Shown: in pieces, positions 14,928-23,179 of the stretch
How the letters are laid out: every line of letters begins with the position of its first letter
Numbering within the stretch: the stretch's first letter is position 1
Assembly (NCBI RefSeq): GCF_004341385.1
Contig: NZ_SLXE01000029.1
Span: 1-32,393, forward strand
Direction: 5' to 3'
Length of the DNA stretch: 32,393 nt
Source of the DNA: Uruburuella suis
GTDB taxonomy: Bacteria; Pseudomonadota; Gammaproteobacteria; Burkholderiales; Neisseriaceae
Translations under genes and position numbers: made by a program
The notes under the pieces: generated by a model
What the model saw: only the letters and a program-made list of their open reading frames with translations
Database searches by the model: none
What the model was told of the DNA's origin: nothing

Positions 14928-16259
14928 TTATGCCTCGACACGGACCACTTCGCCACGCAGGGAAAAAGTAAACGCTTCTTTGATTTCGATATCCACCATT
15001 TGGTTGATTAAACGCGGCTGCCCGGTAAAATTCACCACACGGTTGTTGGCCGTGCGCGCCTGCAATTGATCCGGATCTTTCTTGGACACACCTTCCACTA
15101 AGCAGCGTTGCACCGTGCCTATCATGGTTTGATTGATGCGGGCCGTTTCCGCCTCAATCACTTCATTCAGCGCTTCCAGACGGCGCACCTTTTCCTCATG
15201 CGGCGTATCGTCTGCCAGATTCGCCGCCGGTGTGCCCGGGCGCGGGCTGTAAATAAACACAAAACTCAAATCAAAGGCGATGTCTCGCACCAACTTCAAA
15301 GTTTGCTCGAATTCAGCTTCGGTTTCACCCGGAAAGCCGACAATAAAATCAGAGCTCAAACACAAATCAGGGCGGATGGCACGCAGCTTGCGGATAATCG
15401 ATTTATATTCCAGCGCTGTGTAGCCACGTTTCATGGCGCTCAACACCCGATCCGAGCCGCTTTGAATCGGCAAGTGCAAATGGGAAACCAGCTTGGGTAA
15501 GTCGCGGTAGCATTCGATAATGCGCTCGCTGAATTCTCGCGGATGGCTGGTGGTAAAACGCATGCGTTCAATGCCCGGAATCTCGTGCACAATGCGCAAA
15601 AGCATGGCGAAATCGCAAATCTCACCATCATCCATCAGGCCGCGGTAAGCATTCACATTCTGGCCGAGCAGATTAATCTCTTTCACGCCTTGTTGCGCCA
15701 AATTGGCCACCTCTGTCAGCACATCGGCCAACGGACGGGAAAATTCCTCACCGCGGGTATAAGGCACCACGCAAAAGCTGCAATATTTGGAACAGCCTTC
15801 CATAATCGACACAAATGCCGAGCCGCCTTCCACGCGCGCCGGCGGTAAATGATCGAATTTTTCGATTTCCGGAAAGGAAATATCAACCTGTGCACGGCCG
15901 GTTTCTTTTTTATCATCTATCATTTGCGGCAAGCGGTGCAAAGTTTGCGGGCCGAACACCACATCCACAAACGGCGCCCGCTTCACTATCGCCTCACCTT
16001 CCTGTGAAGCCACACAACCGCCCACACCGATAATCAGATTGGGATTTTTCGCCTTTAAAGGCCGCACCCGCCCCAAATCGGAAAACACTTTTTCCTGCGC
16101 TTTTTCACGCACGGAGCATGTGTTGAACAAAATGATATCGGCCTCATCAGCCTCGCTTACCTGCACCAAATCGTCACCTTCGGCCAGCACCGACAGCATT
16201 TTTTCGCTATCGTATTCATTCATCTGGCAGCCAAAGGTACGGATAAATACTTTTTTCAT
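14928..16259 (-). CDS. miaB: tRNA methylthiotransferase MiaB
   Basis: MiaB is a radical-SAM enzyme that adds a methylthio group to i6A37 of tRNAs reading UNN codons. The 443-residue protein has the N-terminal UPF0004 domain with three cluster cysteines (Cys10 in TFGCQMNEYDS, one in NTCSVREKA, one in GVGGCVASQEG). It also has the radical-SAM motif CSKYCSFC in EGCSKYCSFCVVPYTRG, LLGQNVNAYRG, and a C-terminal TRAM domain. The stop codon of the upstream gene is 14 bases away and no clear Shine-Dalgarno sequence precedes the ATG, so translation may be coupled to that gene. Confidence 0.97.
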   Translation of the reverse strand: MKKVFIRTFGCQMNEYDSEKMLSVLAEGDDLVQVSEADEADIILFNTCSVREKAQEKVFSDLGRVRPLKAKNPNLIIGVGGCVASQEGEAIVKRAPFVDVVFGPQTLHRLPQMIDDKKETGRAQVDISFPEIEKFDHLPPARVEGGSAFVSIMEGCSKYCSFCVVPYTRGEEFSRPLADVLTEVANLAQQGVKEINLLGQNVNAYRGLMDDGEICDFAMLLRIVHEIPGIERMRFTTSHPREFSERIIECYRDLPKLVSHLHLPIQSGSDRVLSAMKRGYTALEYKSIIRKLRAIRPDLCLSSDFIVGFPGETEAEFEQTLKLVRDIAFDLSFVFIYSPRPGTPAANLADDTPHEEKVRRLEALNEVIEAETARINQTMIGTVQRCLVEGVSKKDPDQLQARTANNRVVNFTGQPRLINQMVDIEIKEAFTFSLRGEVVRVEA

Positions 16260-16273
16260 GTTGATTGCATTCG

Positions 16274-16648
16274 CTACAATTGCCCGGCAGCACGTTGCTC
16301 GAAAATACGCTGCTCAGGCTCGGTTAAAATCCAAATCTCGGTAATATTGTTGCCGCTATCTCGGCGGACAGCCACGGTTTTCCCCACATGCGATGCCAAT
16401 TTGCCGCGCACAATAAAACGGTTGCGCTCATCTTTCACACGCAAACCCGAGGTAACGTTAAAAACGCGGCTGTTGTCCAGCCAGCCCAAGGTTAAAATCT
16501 TCAGCCAAGAAATGCCATTATTGCCCAATACAATCTGCGGATAAGCCACTTCTTTGAGCACGGCCACATCCATATCATCCGGCACGGCGCGCTGCGCCCA
16601 GCCCACTGAAGAACACAGCAACAACATCACAGCAAATATGCGATACAT
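16274..16648 (-). CDS. Small secreted protein upstream of miaB
   Basis: I do not recognise this 124-residue protein. It has a Sec signal peptide (MYRIFAVMLLLCSSVGWA, cleavage before QRA), no lipobox at a fitting place, and a mature part of about 105 residues rich in beta-strand-like segments. These include KVAYP-like and VRGKLASHVGKTVAVRRDSGNNITEIWIL, suggesting a small periplasmic beta-domain. AGGGGAAA lies directly before the ATG. It is 14 bases ahead of miaB on the same strand, so the two are co-transcribed, but a shared function is not evident. Confidence 0.78.
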   Translation of the reverse strand: MYRIFAVMLLLCSSVGWAQRAVPDDMDVAVLKEVAYPQIVLGNNGISWLKILTLGWLDNSRVFNVTSGLRVKDERNRFIVRGKLASHVGKTVAVRRDSGNNITEIWILTEPEQRIFEQRAAGQL

Positions 16649-16738
16649 TTTCCCCTCCCCTGATTATTGGCCCGCCGGCCACACACAGATTGCATAGTGA
16701 ATAAAAAAATAATACACAAAAAAACTAAAGATTACCTA

Positions 16739-16896
16739 AAGCGTCCTGACTATTCGTTTATGAGGGGGATTTTATTTCTGAGAATGCAGATGCAAGGCAA
16801 AAAACATAGCAAGGTTGGACACCTTGCGAGGCTTTTTAACGCGGCAGTACGTTTTCAGGGACAACACCACCCGTAAATCAAAATGTCAGGACGCCC
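16739..16896. mobile_element. MITE-like element, second member of the family
   Basis: The ends read GCGTCCTGACTATTCGTTTA and, inverted, GGGCGTCCTGACATTTTGATTTA. TA flanks each side (16737-16738 and 16897-16898). Its 158 bases carry GCAAGGTTGGACAC (16809-16822), shared exactly with the minus strand of the 8468-8628 element, and the surrounding ATGCAAGGC(A/G)AAAA and AACGC(A/G)GCAG also agree. The terminal sequences differ between the two elements beyond the GGG start, so they share a core but not ends. Confidence 0.65.
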
Positions 16897-16939
16897 TAGC
16901 AAGAATAATGCCTCACCTTAATCGCTATACATCACCAGC

Positions 16940-16977
16940 TTTACCTTGTATCACTTTATTCTTGCCTTCACTATAAC
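16940..16977. mobile_element. Lone end related to the 14645-14797 element
   Basis: Read on the minus strand, TATAGTGAAGGCAAGAATAA followed by AGTGATACAAGG resembles the terminal repeat of the element at 14645-14797 (TATAGTGAAATGCAAGCAAA, AGTGACACGG). No matching second end is visible nearby. Confidence 0.4.
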
Positions 16978-17034
16978 ACAATGCTGCATTTTCAGACGGC
17001 CGCCAACCACTCAGATGCCGACCGTCATGAAAAG

Positions 17035-17062
17035 AAAAAACCAGCCGGCCGGCTGGTTTTTC
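17035..17062. terminator. Terminator of the ribosomal protein cluster
   Basis: AAAAAACCAGCCGGCCGGCTGGTTTTTC is a perfect palindrome with an A run and a T run, 13 bases beyond the rplQ stop codon. It is not a DUS hairpin, unlike most terminators in the window. Confidence 0.92.
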
Positions 17063-17074
17063 AAGATACACGAC

Positions 17075-17458
17075 TTAAGCTTGCTCGGCAGTGGCTTCAG
17101 CAGCTTTGTCCACCAGCTCAACCAGTGCCAAAGGTGCATTGTCACCCTTACGGAAGCCGTATTTCAATACACGAACATAACCGCCGTTACGTGCAGAAAA
17201 ACGTGGGCCCAATTCGTCAAACAATTTAACCACCACATCGCGATCGCGCGTGCGGTTAAATGCCAAACGGCGGTTAGCCAAAGAAGGCTTTTTACCCAAA
17301 GTAATCAAGGGTTCAACCACTCGGCGCAGCTCTTTGGCTTTAGGCAGAGTAGTCACGATGGTTTCATGGGTCAACAAAGAGTTTGCCATGTTACGCAGCA
17401 TTGCAGCGCGGTGGCTGCTGGTGCGGTTTAATTTACGATTGCCATTACGATGACGCAT
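17075..17458 (-). CDS. rplQ: 50S ribosomal protein L17
   Basis: L17 is a 127-residue large-subunit protein, here with the standard start MRHRNGNRKLNRTSSHRAAMLRNM and the conserved THETIVTTLPKAKELR. It is the last gene of the alpha group, 24 bases after rpoA. The short tail rich in Ala and Glu is the variable part of the family. The cluster terminator follows. Confidence 0.98.
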   Translation of the reverse strand: MRHRNGNRKLNRTSSHRAAMLRNMANSLLTHETIVTTLPKAKELRRVVEPLITLGKKPSLANRRLAFNRTRDRDVVVKLFDELGPRFSARNGGYVRVLKYGFRKGDNAPLALVELVDKAAEATAEQA

Positions 17459-17482
17459 GTCATTATCCTTTAATCTTCAAAC

Positions 17483-18469
17483 TTACGGCTTTTCCAAGCC
17501 CACAGGCGGCCAAGCTTCCAGTTTTGATCCCAACGTCAAGCCTTTAGAGGCCAGCACTTCTTTGATTTCATTCAAAGATTTGCGACCCAGATTCGGCGTT
17601 TTCAACAACTCGGTTTCAGTACGTTGAATCAAATCACCAATATAATAAATATCTTCAGCTTTCAGGCAGTTAGCCGAACGCACAGTCAATTCCAAATCAT
17701 CTACCGGGCGCAACAGAATCGGATCGATCGGAGGCGCTTTTTCTTCCACCTCTTCAACCGGCGTTCCTTGCAAATCGGCAAAAATAGACATTTGGTCAAT
17801 TAAAATGCGTGCGGCACTGCGAACAGCCTCTTCAGGCTCAATCGAACCATCGGTTTCAATATCCAAAACCAAACGATCCAAGTCTGTACGCTGTTCTACA
17901 CGTGCGGGTTCAACTTCAAAGCTAACACGGCTGATGGGCGAAAAGCTCGCATCCAGTTGGATGGCACCGATCTGCTTGTTGTCATCGCGCAAAGCGCGGC
18001 GACCGGACACAGATTGATAACCACGGCCTTGCTCTACCTTGATTTCCATTTCGATATTGCCATTGTCAGACAAATGACAAATCACATGACCCGGATTGAT
18101 GATTTCAACATCGTGCGGCAGATCGATATCACCTGCCACCACAGGGCCGGCACCGGATTTTTTCAAGGCCAGCTGAACTTGACCACGGCCGTGCAGCTTG
18201 AATACCACGCCTTTGAGATTCAACAAGATGTCAACCACATCCTCTTGAACGCCGTCCAAAGTCGAATATTCATGCAACACGCCGGTAATGGCCACTTCAG
18301 TGGGCGCAAAGCCATTCATGGATGACAGTAAGATACGACGCAAAGCATTACCTAAAGTATGGCCGAAACCACGCTCAAAAGGCTGCATAGACACTTTGGC
18401 GCGGGTTGCAGACAAAGTATCGACATCAATTTGACGAGGTTTCAAGAATTCGGAAGTGCTGTTTTGCAT
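17483..18469 (-). CDS. rpoA: RNA polymerase alpha subunit
   Basis: RpoA dimerises to seed assembly of RNA polymerase and contacts activators and UP elements. The 328-residue protein has the N-terminal assembly domain (about 1-230, with GFGHTLGNALRRILLSSMNG) and an acidic linker containing VEEVEEKAPP. The C-terminal DNA-binding domain has VRSANCLKAEDIYYIGDLI and LGRKSLNEIKEVLASKGL. It sits 25 bases after rpsD with GAGGGA before the ATG. Confidence 0.98.
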   Translation of the reverse strand: MQNSTSEFLKPRQIDVDTLSATRAKVSMQPFERGFGHTLGNALRRILLSSMNGFAPTEVAITGVLHEYSTLDGVQEDVVDILLNLKGVVFKLHGRGQVQLALKKSGAGPVVAGDIDLPHDVEIINPGHVICHLSDNGNIEMEIKVEQGRGYQSVSGRRALRDDNKQIGAIQLDASFSPISRVSFEVEPARVEQRTDLDRLVLDIETDGSIEPEEAVRSAARILIDQMSIFADLQGTPVEEVEEKAPPIDPILLRPVDDLELTVRSANCLKAEDIYYIGDLIQRTETELLKTPNLGRKSLNEIKEVLASKGLTLGSKLEAWPPVGLEKP

Positions 18470-18494
18470 TTAACTGTCCCTCACTTAACCAGCA

Positions 18495-19115
18495 TTATTT
18501 AGAGTAGAACTCTACCACCAGCTGTTCATTAATATCGCCAGTCAATTCTGAGCGATCCGGCATATTTTTAAATACACCTTCCATTTTGGTTGCATCCACA
18601 GCCACCCAAGAAGGCATGCCGATTTGCGCGGCCAAACCCAAGGCTTCCTGAATACGGACTTGCTTTTTCGCTTTTTCGCGAACAGCCACCACATCACCGG
18701 CCTTCACTTGGAAAGACGGGATATTGACAATTTGACCGTTAACGGTAATGGCTTTGTGCGATACCAATTGACGGGCTTCGGCACGGGTAGAGCCATAACC
18801 CATACGGTATACAACATTATCCAAACGCGACTCCAGCAATTGCAACAGCAATTCGCCGGTAGAACCTTTACGGCGTGAAGCCTCTGCAAAATAACGGCGG
18901 AATTGACGTTCCAAAACGCCGTAAATGCGGCGGATTTTTTGTTTTTCACGCAATTGCAAACCATAATCCGACAAACGCGGCTTACGGGCGCCATGCTGAC
19001 CCGGAGCAGAGTCGAGTTTACATTTGGATTCTAAAGAGCGGCGTGCGCTTTTCAGAAACAAATCGGTGCCTTCACGGCGAGCTAATTTACATTTCGGGCC
19101 GATATAACGTGCCAT
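18495..19115 (-). CDS. rpsD: 30S ribosomal protein S4
   Basis: S4 nucleates 30S assembly by binding 16S rRNA. In E. coli it also represses translation of the alpha group; whether that holds here is not visible. The 206 residues are the normal length, with the start MARYIGPKCKLARREGTDLFLKS and the S4 RNA-binding segment SRLDNVVYRMGYGSTRAEARQLVSH. The zinc-type cysteine cluster of Gram-positive S4 is absent. It lies 18 bases after rpsK. Confidence 0.98.
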   Translation of the reverse strand: MARYIGPKCKLARREGTDLFLKSARRSLESKCKLDSAPGQHGARKPRLSDYGLQLREKQKIRRIYGVLERQFRRYFAEASRRKGSTGELLLQLLESRLDNVVYRMGYGSTRAEARQLVSHKAITVNGQIVNIPSFQVKAGDVVAVREKAKKQVRIQEALGLAAQIGMPSWVAVDATKMEGVFKNMPDRSELTGDINEQLVVEFYSK

Positions 19116-19133
19116 TTCTCAATCACTCCAATA

Positions 19134-19529
19134 TTAAATACGACGTTTTTTAGGCGGACGGCAACCGTTATGAGGCAACGGGGTAACGTCGGTAATGCTG
19201 GTAATCTTGAAACCAAGAGCGTTGAGCGCACGAACAGAAGATTCACGACCGGGACCCGGGCCTTTAATGCGAACTTCCAGATTTTTCACGCCATACTCTT
19301 GGGCAACTTTACCAGCGGCTTCTGCAGCTACCTGAGCTGCAAACGGTGTACTTTTACGTGAACCTTTAAAACCCGCACCACCAGAGGTAGCCCAAGATAA
19401 TGCATTGCCTTGACGGTCGGTAATAGTAATGATGGTATTATTAAAAGATGCATGTACATGCACAATACCTTCACTCACGGTTTTACGTACTTTTTTGCGT
19501 ACACGCGAGGCTGTGTTTGCTTTAGCCAT
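19134..19529 (-). CDS. rpsK: 30S ribosomal protein S11
   Basis: S11 forms part of the platform of the 30S subunit near the mRNA exit. The 131-residue protein shows [34 protein letters not shown] and the C-terminal [28 protein letters not shown] precedes the ATG. It lies 18 bases after rpsM. Confidence 0.98.
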
Positions 19530-19547
19530 TAATCAAATCCTTAAAAA

Positions 19548-19910
19548 TTATTTTTTACCGGCAATCGCTTTACGCGGGCCTTTACGGGTGCGCGCATTGG
19601 TACGAGTGCGCTGACCGCGGCAAGGCAGGCCGCGACGATGGCGGAAGCCGCGATAGCAGCCCATATCCATCAAACGTTTGATACTCATGGTCACTTCACG
19701 ACGCAGATCGCCTTCTACTTCATATTTGGCAACTTGTTCACGCAAAGATTCCAATTGGGACTCATCCAAATCTTTTACCTTGGTGCTCGGCACAATGCCG
19801 GCAGCTTCGCAAATCAATTTAGCACGAGTAGCGCCAATACCGTAAATGGCTTGCAAACCGATTACGATATGGGCGTTATTAGGGATATTCACCCCTGCAA
19901 TACGAGCCAT
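19548..19910 (-). CDS. rpsM: 30S ribosomal protein S13
   Basis: S13 sits in the head of the 30S subunit and contacts the P-site tRNA and L5. The 120 residues include MARIAGVNIPN, IYGIGATRAKLIC and the basic tail GLPCRGQRTRTNARTRKGPRK. It is the first gene after a 59-base gap that holds a promoter (19940-19969). AAAGGA lies six bases before the ATG. Confidence 0.98.
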   Translation of the reverse strand: MARIAGVNIPNNAHIVIGLQAIYGIGATRAKLICEAAGIVPSTKVKDLDESQLESLREQVAKYEVEGDLRREVTMSIKRLMDMGCYRGFRHRRGLPCRGQRTRTNARTRKGPRKAIAGKK

Positions 19911-19939
19911 ATTTTTTCCTTTAGGGCAAAAAGTCTGTC

Positions 19940-19969
19940 ACTATAACACAAAACCCGAGCTGATGTAAA
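19940..19969 (-). promoter_or_regulatory. Promoter of the rpsM-rplQ (alpha) group
   Basis: On the minus strand, TTTACA (19969-19964) and TATAGT (19945-19940) are 18 bases apart, matching sigma-70 consensus at 4 and 5 of 6 places. It starts right after the rpmJ stop codon and would give a leader of about 23 bases before rpsM. Confidence 0.65.
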
Positions 19970-20083
19970 TCAACCTTGACGTTGCTTGTGACGGGGGTCA
20001 GTACAAATCACACGTACCACGCGATTACGACGGATAATCTTGCAGTTACGGCAAATTTTCTTTACAGAAGGTTGTACACGCAT
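19970..20083 (-). CDS. rpmJ: 50S ribosomal protein L36
   Basis: This 37-residue gene reads MRVQPSVKKICRNCKIIRRN, then a basic stretch ending RHKQRQG. Cys11, Cys14, Cys27 and His32 form the zinc ribbon, so this is the zinc-binding (C+) form of L36. AAAGGAAG lies ahead of the ATG. It follows infA by 20 bases, the usual place in the spc group. Confidence 0.96.
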   Translation of the reverse strand: MRVQPSVKKICRNCKIIRRNRVVRVICTDPRHKQRQG

Positions 20084-20103
20084 TCTTCTTCCTTTCTTTA
20101 AAA

Positions 20104-20322
20104 TTAGCGCGCCCGGAATACGATACGCGCACGGGTCAAATCGTAAGGCGTCAGCTCTACTGTCACCTTATCGCCCGGCGAAATACGGATATAGTGCATT
20201 CGCATTTTGCCGGAGATATGACCCAAAACCACATGATCATTTTCAAGCTTTACCTTAAATGTCGCATTGGGCAAGGTTTCTAAAATCTCGCCCTGCATTT
20301 GTATGGTATCTTCTTTAGCCAT
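20104..20322 (-). CDS. infA: Translation initiation factor IF-1
   Basis: IF-1 blocks the ribosomal A site during initiation. The 72-residue OB-fold protein has the standard MAKEDTIQMQGEILETLPNA, GHISGKMRMHYIRI and a C-terminal RARIVFRAR. It starts six bases after the secY stop codon with no strong Shine-Dalgarno sequence, so its translation is probably coupled to secY. Confidence 0.98.
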   Translation of the reverse strand: MAKEDTIQMQGEILETLPNATFKVKLENDHVVLGHISGKMRMHYIRISPGDKVTVELTPYDLTRARIVFRAR

Positions 20323-20328
20323 AGTATA

Positions 20329-21642
20329 TTACTTACGGGATAGTGATTTCATATCAGAACGCTTCATCAAATGTTCATACTGCTGTGTCATTCTGTAAGA
20401 AGCAATCTGCGTACTGAAATCCATGGTTACTACTACCAAAATCAGCAATGAGGTACCACCCAAGTAAAACGGAACATTCAAAGCTGTTGTCAAAAACTCA
20501 GGGATCAAACAAATTATGGTGATATAAAGTGCACCAAAAAAGGTCAGGCGCAATACCACTTTTTCCAAATATCTTGATGTCTGCTCACCCGGTCGGATAC
20601 CCGGCACAAATGCACCGCTTTTCTTCAAATTCTCAGCCATTTCACGCGGACTGAAAACCAATGCTGTGTAAAAATAGCAGAAGAAAATAATGGTTGCGGC
20701 AAACAGCAAAATATACACCGGCTGGCCATGCTGCAACAAAGCTGCCGCCTTATAAAACCAATTATCGGTATTGGTCGAACCGAACCAGCTCAACAAGGTG
20801 GACGGAAACAAAATGATGCTAGAAGCAAAAATAGGCGGAATCACACCGGCCATATTCAGCTTGAACGGCATATGGGTAGACTGGCCTTGAACCAACCGGT
20901 TTCCCACTTGGCGTTTGGCATAATGCACAGGAATCTTGCGCTGGGCACTCTCAAAATACACCACCACATAAATCAGCAGCAACGCACCGATAACAATAGC
21001 CACAGCCATCAACATGCTCATCGAGCCTTGGCTGGTTAATGTCAACAAACGCGAAATACCGGCAGGAATACCGGCCGCGATACCAGCAGTAATGATCAGC
21101 GAAATACCGTTCCCAATCCCCCGCTCAGTCATTTGCTCACCCAGCCACATCAAAAACATTGTGCCAGTAACCAAACACACCACAGTGGATACATAAAATT
21201 CAAGCTGAGACGCTACCACGATATTTTGTTGGTAAACAAAAGTAGCTACGCCAAAGCTTTGCAGCAGTGCCAACAAAACCGTACCGTAACGCGTATATTT
21301 GGTAATCACACGTCGCCCAGCCTCGCCCTCTTTTTTCAATGCCTTCAACGAGGGCATGATTTCAGAAGCCAGCTGAACGATAATGGACGCCGAAATATAG
21401 GGCATGATGCCGATGGCAAAAATACTAAAGCGCTCGAGTGACCCGCCGGAAAACATGTTTAACATGCCCAGCATGCCACCACTTGCGCTTTCATAAAGTT
21501 TAGCCAACGCGGCAGCATCCACACCCGGTACCGGAATATGGGCACCTATCCGAAATACCACCAATGCACCCAATAAAAACAATAACCGGTTTTTTAAATC
21601 ACCAAACTTAGAAAGTCCTGATGAAGATTGTCGATTTGCCAC
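20329..21642 (-). CDS. secY: Preprotein translocase subunit SecY
   Basis: SecY forms the membrane channel of the Sec translocon with SecE and SecG. The 437-residue protein has ten membrane segments and the family landmarks RIGAHIPVPGVD, NMFSGGSLERFSIFAIGIMPYISASI, TERGIGNGISLIITAGI, and FKLNMAGVIPPIFASSI. The start codon is GTG at 21642, giving MANRQSSSGLSKFGDLKNRL, with only a weak GGA eight bases upstream. It is 16 bases after rplO. Confidence 0.98.
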   Translation of the reverse strand: MANRQSSSGLSKFGDLKNRLLFLLGALVVFRIGAHIPVPGVDAAALAKLYESASGGMLGMLNMFSGGSLERFSIFAIGIMPYISASIIVQLASEIMPSLKALKKEGEAGRRVITKYTRYGTVLLALLQSFGVATFVYQQNIVVASQLEFYVSTVVCLVTGTMFLMWLGEQMTERGIGNGISLIITAGIAAGIPAGISRLLTLTSQGSMSMLMAVAIVIGALLLIYVVVYFESAQRKIPVHYAKRQVGNRLVQGQSTHMPFKLNMAGVIPPIFASSIILFPSTLLSWFGSTNTDNWFYKAAALLQHGQPVYILLFAATIIFFCYFYTALVFSPREMAENLKKSGAFVPGIRPGEQTSRYLEKVVLRLTFFGALYITIICLIPEFLTTALNVPFYLGGTSLLILVVVTMDFSTQIASYRMTQQYEHLMKRSDMKSLSRK

Positions 21643-21658
21643 GTTTGTCGTCCAGACC

Positions 21659-22093
21659 TTATTCTTCTACTTTACCGCCAGCAGCTTCAATAGCAGCTTT
21701 GGCGCCTTTGGTTGCTTTGATACCCTTCAGGGTAACCGCACGGCCAACCTCACCGGAAGCAATCACCTTAACATTCAGCGCATTCGCAGCAACCAAACCA
21801 GCTTGTTTCAAAGTCAAAACATCGATTTCATCCACAGCAACCAAAGCCAGTTCGCTCAAGCGTACTTCAGCATTAGTGGCCGCAGTCAATGATTTGAAAC
21901 CACGTTTGGGCAAGCGGCGTTGCAACGGCATTTGGCCGCCTTCAAAACCGACTTTGTGGAAACCACCGGAACGGCTTTTTTGGCCTTTATGGCCACGACC
22001 GCCCGTTTTGCCCAAACCGCTACCGATGCCGCGACCCACGCGGCGTTTAGCGTGAGTTGCACCTTCAGCAGGTTGAATAGTATTCAAAAACAT
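21659..22093 (-). CDS. rplO: 50S ribosomal protein L15
   Basis: L15 binds 23S rRNA late in 50S assembly. The 144 residues show the glycine- and arginine-rich N-terminal part RVGRGIGSGLGKTGGRGHKGQ and the QMPLQRRLPKRGF segment. It starts one base after the rpmD stop codon. Confidence 0.98.
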   Translation of the reverse strand: MFLNTIQPAEGATHAKRRVGRGIGSGLGKTGGRGHKGQKSRSGGFHKVGFEGGQMPLQRRLPKRGFKSLTAATNAEVRLSELALVAVDEIDVLTLKQAGLVAANALNVKVIASGEVGRAVTLKGIKATKGAKAAIEAAGGKVEE

Positions 22094-22094
22094 A

Positions 22095-22280
22095 TTACGA
22101 CTCCACTTTCAAAAGGTAGCTGATTTTATTAATCATGCCACGATTTTCGGGGGTATCTAATACTTCAACGGTGTGTTCACGACGACGCAAACCCAAACCG
22201 CGAGCACAAGCACGATGTGACTCAATGGTGCCAATCAGGCTTTTTACCAAAGTCACTTTAATCTTTTTTTGTTCACTCAT
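22095..22280 (-). CDS. rpmD: 50S ribosomal protein L30
   Basis: A 61-residue protein with the L30 pattern KVTLVKSLIGTIESHRACAR, GLGLRRREHTVEV and TPENRGMINKISYLL. Its ATG lies inside the end of rpsE, overlapping it by eight bases, so translation is very probably coupled. Confidence 0.97.
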   Translation of the reverse strand: MSEQKKIKVTLVKSLIGTIESHRACARGLGLRRREHTVEVLDTPENRGMINKISYLLKVES

Positions 22281-22791
22281 GATCAGATCCCAAAATTTGT
22301 TCTACGGTTAAGCCGCGCTTGGCAGCAATATCCGCCGGTGTGTAGAGCTTGGCCAAACCGTCCAATGTTGCGCGAACAATATTGTAAGGGTTGGTTGAAC
22401 CGTGCACTTTGGCAGAAATATTGTGTACGCCCATTGCATCAAAAACCAAACGCATCGGGCCGCCGGCCTTTACGCCGCTACCTTCTTTGGCAGGCTGCAT
22501 AAACACACGGGTTGCACCATGGCGACCAATCACTTCATGATGGATGGTGCCGTTTTTCAACGGTACTTTAATCATATTACGACGGGCTTGATCCATTGCT
22601 TTTTGCACAGCAACCGGCACTTCTTTTGATTTGCCCTTGCCCATGCCGATGCGGCCATCGCCATCACCTACCACGGTCAAGGCCGAGAATGCCATAATAC
22701 GGCCCCCCTTAACCACCTTGGTTACACGGTTTACGGCAACCATTTTCTCTACCAGGCCGTCACCGCGTTCTTCAATTTCATGTTTTGCCAT
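22273..22791 (-). CDS. rpsE: 30S ribosomal protein S5
   Basis: S5 lies at the mRNA entry side of the 30S subunit and affects decoding fidelity. The 172 residues carry LVEKMVAVNRVTKVVKGGR, GDGDGRIGMGKGKSKEVP, and PAKEGSGVKAGGPMRLVFDAMG. It starts 21 bases after rplR. Confidence 0.98.
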   Translation of the reverse strand: MAKHEIEERGDGLVEKMVAVNRVTKVVKGGRIMAFSALTVVGDGDGRIGMGKGKSKEVPVAVQKAMDQARRNMIKVPLKNGTIHHEVIGRHGATRVFMQPAKEGSGVKAGGPMRLVFDAMGVHNISAKVHGSTNPYNIVRATLDGLAKLYTPADIAAKRGLTVEQILGSDHE

Positions 22792-22812
22792 CTCAGGTCT
22801 CCAAAATCTTTA

Positions 22813-23166
22813 TTAGAAGCTCAAACCGTTTTCACGTGCGGCTTCAGCCAAAGCTTTTACACGACCGTGATATTGAAAGCCTGAGCGATCAAATGCGACT
22901 TTTTCCACGCCGGCAGCCTTGGCTTTTTCAGCAATACGCTTGCCTACCAAAGCAGCTGCTTCGATGTTGCCGCCTGATTTCAAGCCATCACGCACTTCGG
23001 CTTCCAAAGTAGAGGCTTGCGCCAATACTTCACCACCCTCAGCACTGATCACTTGGGCATAAATATGGCTGTTTGTGCGGAAAACACACAATCTCACCAT
23101 TTTCAAATCTGCAATACGGGCACGGGTTTTGCGTGCGCGGCGCAGTCTTGTTGCATGTTTATTCAT
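22813..23166 (-). CDS. rplR: 50S ribosomal protein L18
   Basis: L18 carries 5S rRNA into the 50S subunit. The 117 residues have the basic N-terminal tail, RLCVFRTNSHIYAQVI and the closing AFDRSGFQYHGRVKALAEAARENGLSF, all typical. It follows rplF by 13 bases. Confidence 0.98.
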   Translation of the reverse strand: MNKHATRLRRARKTRARIADLKMVRLCVFRTNSHIYAQVISAEGGEVLAQASTLEAEVRDGLKSGGNIEAAALVGKRIAEKAKAAGVEKVAFDRSGFQYHGRVKALAEAARENGLSF

Positions 23167-23179
23167 TAGTGAGCCTCAA

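Noticed and set aside
16667..16876. 69-codon open frame across the element at 16739-16896
   Set aside because: It starts outside the element, lacks a ribosome binding site and its translation has no family features; the DNA is better explained as a MITE.
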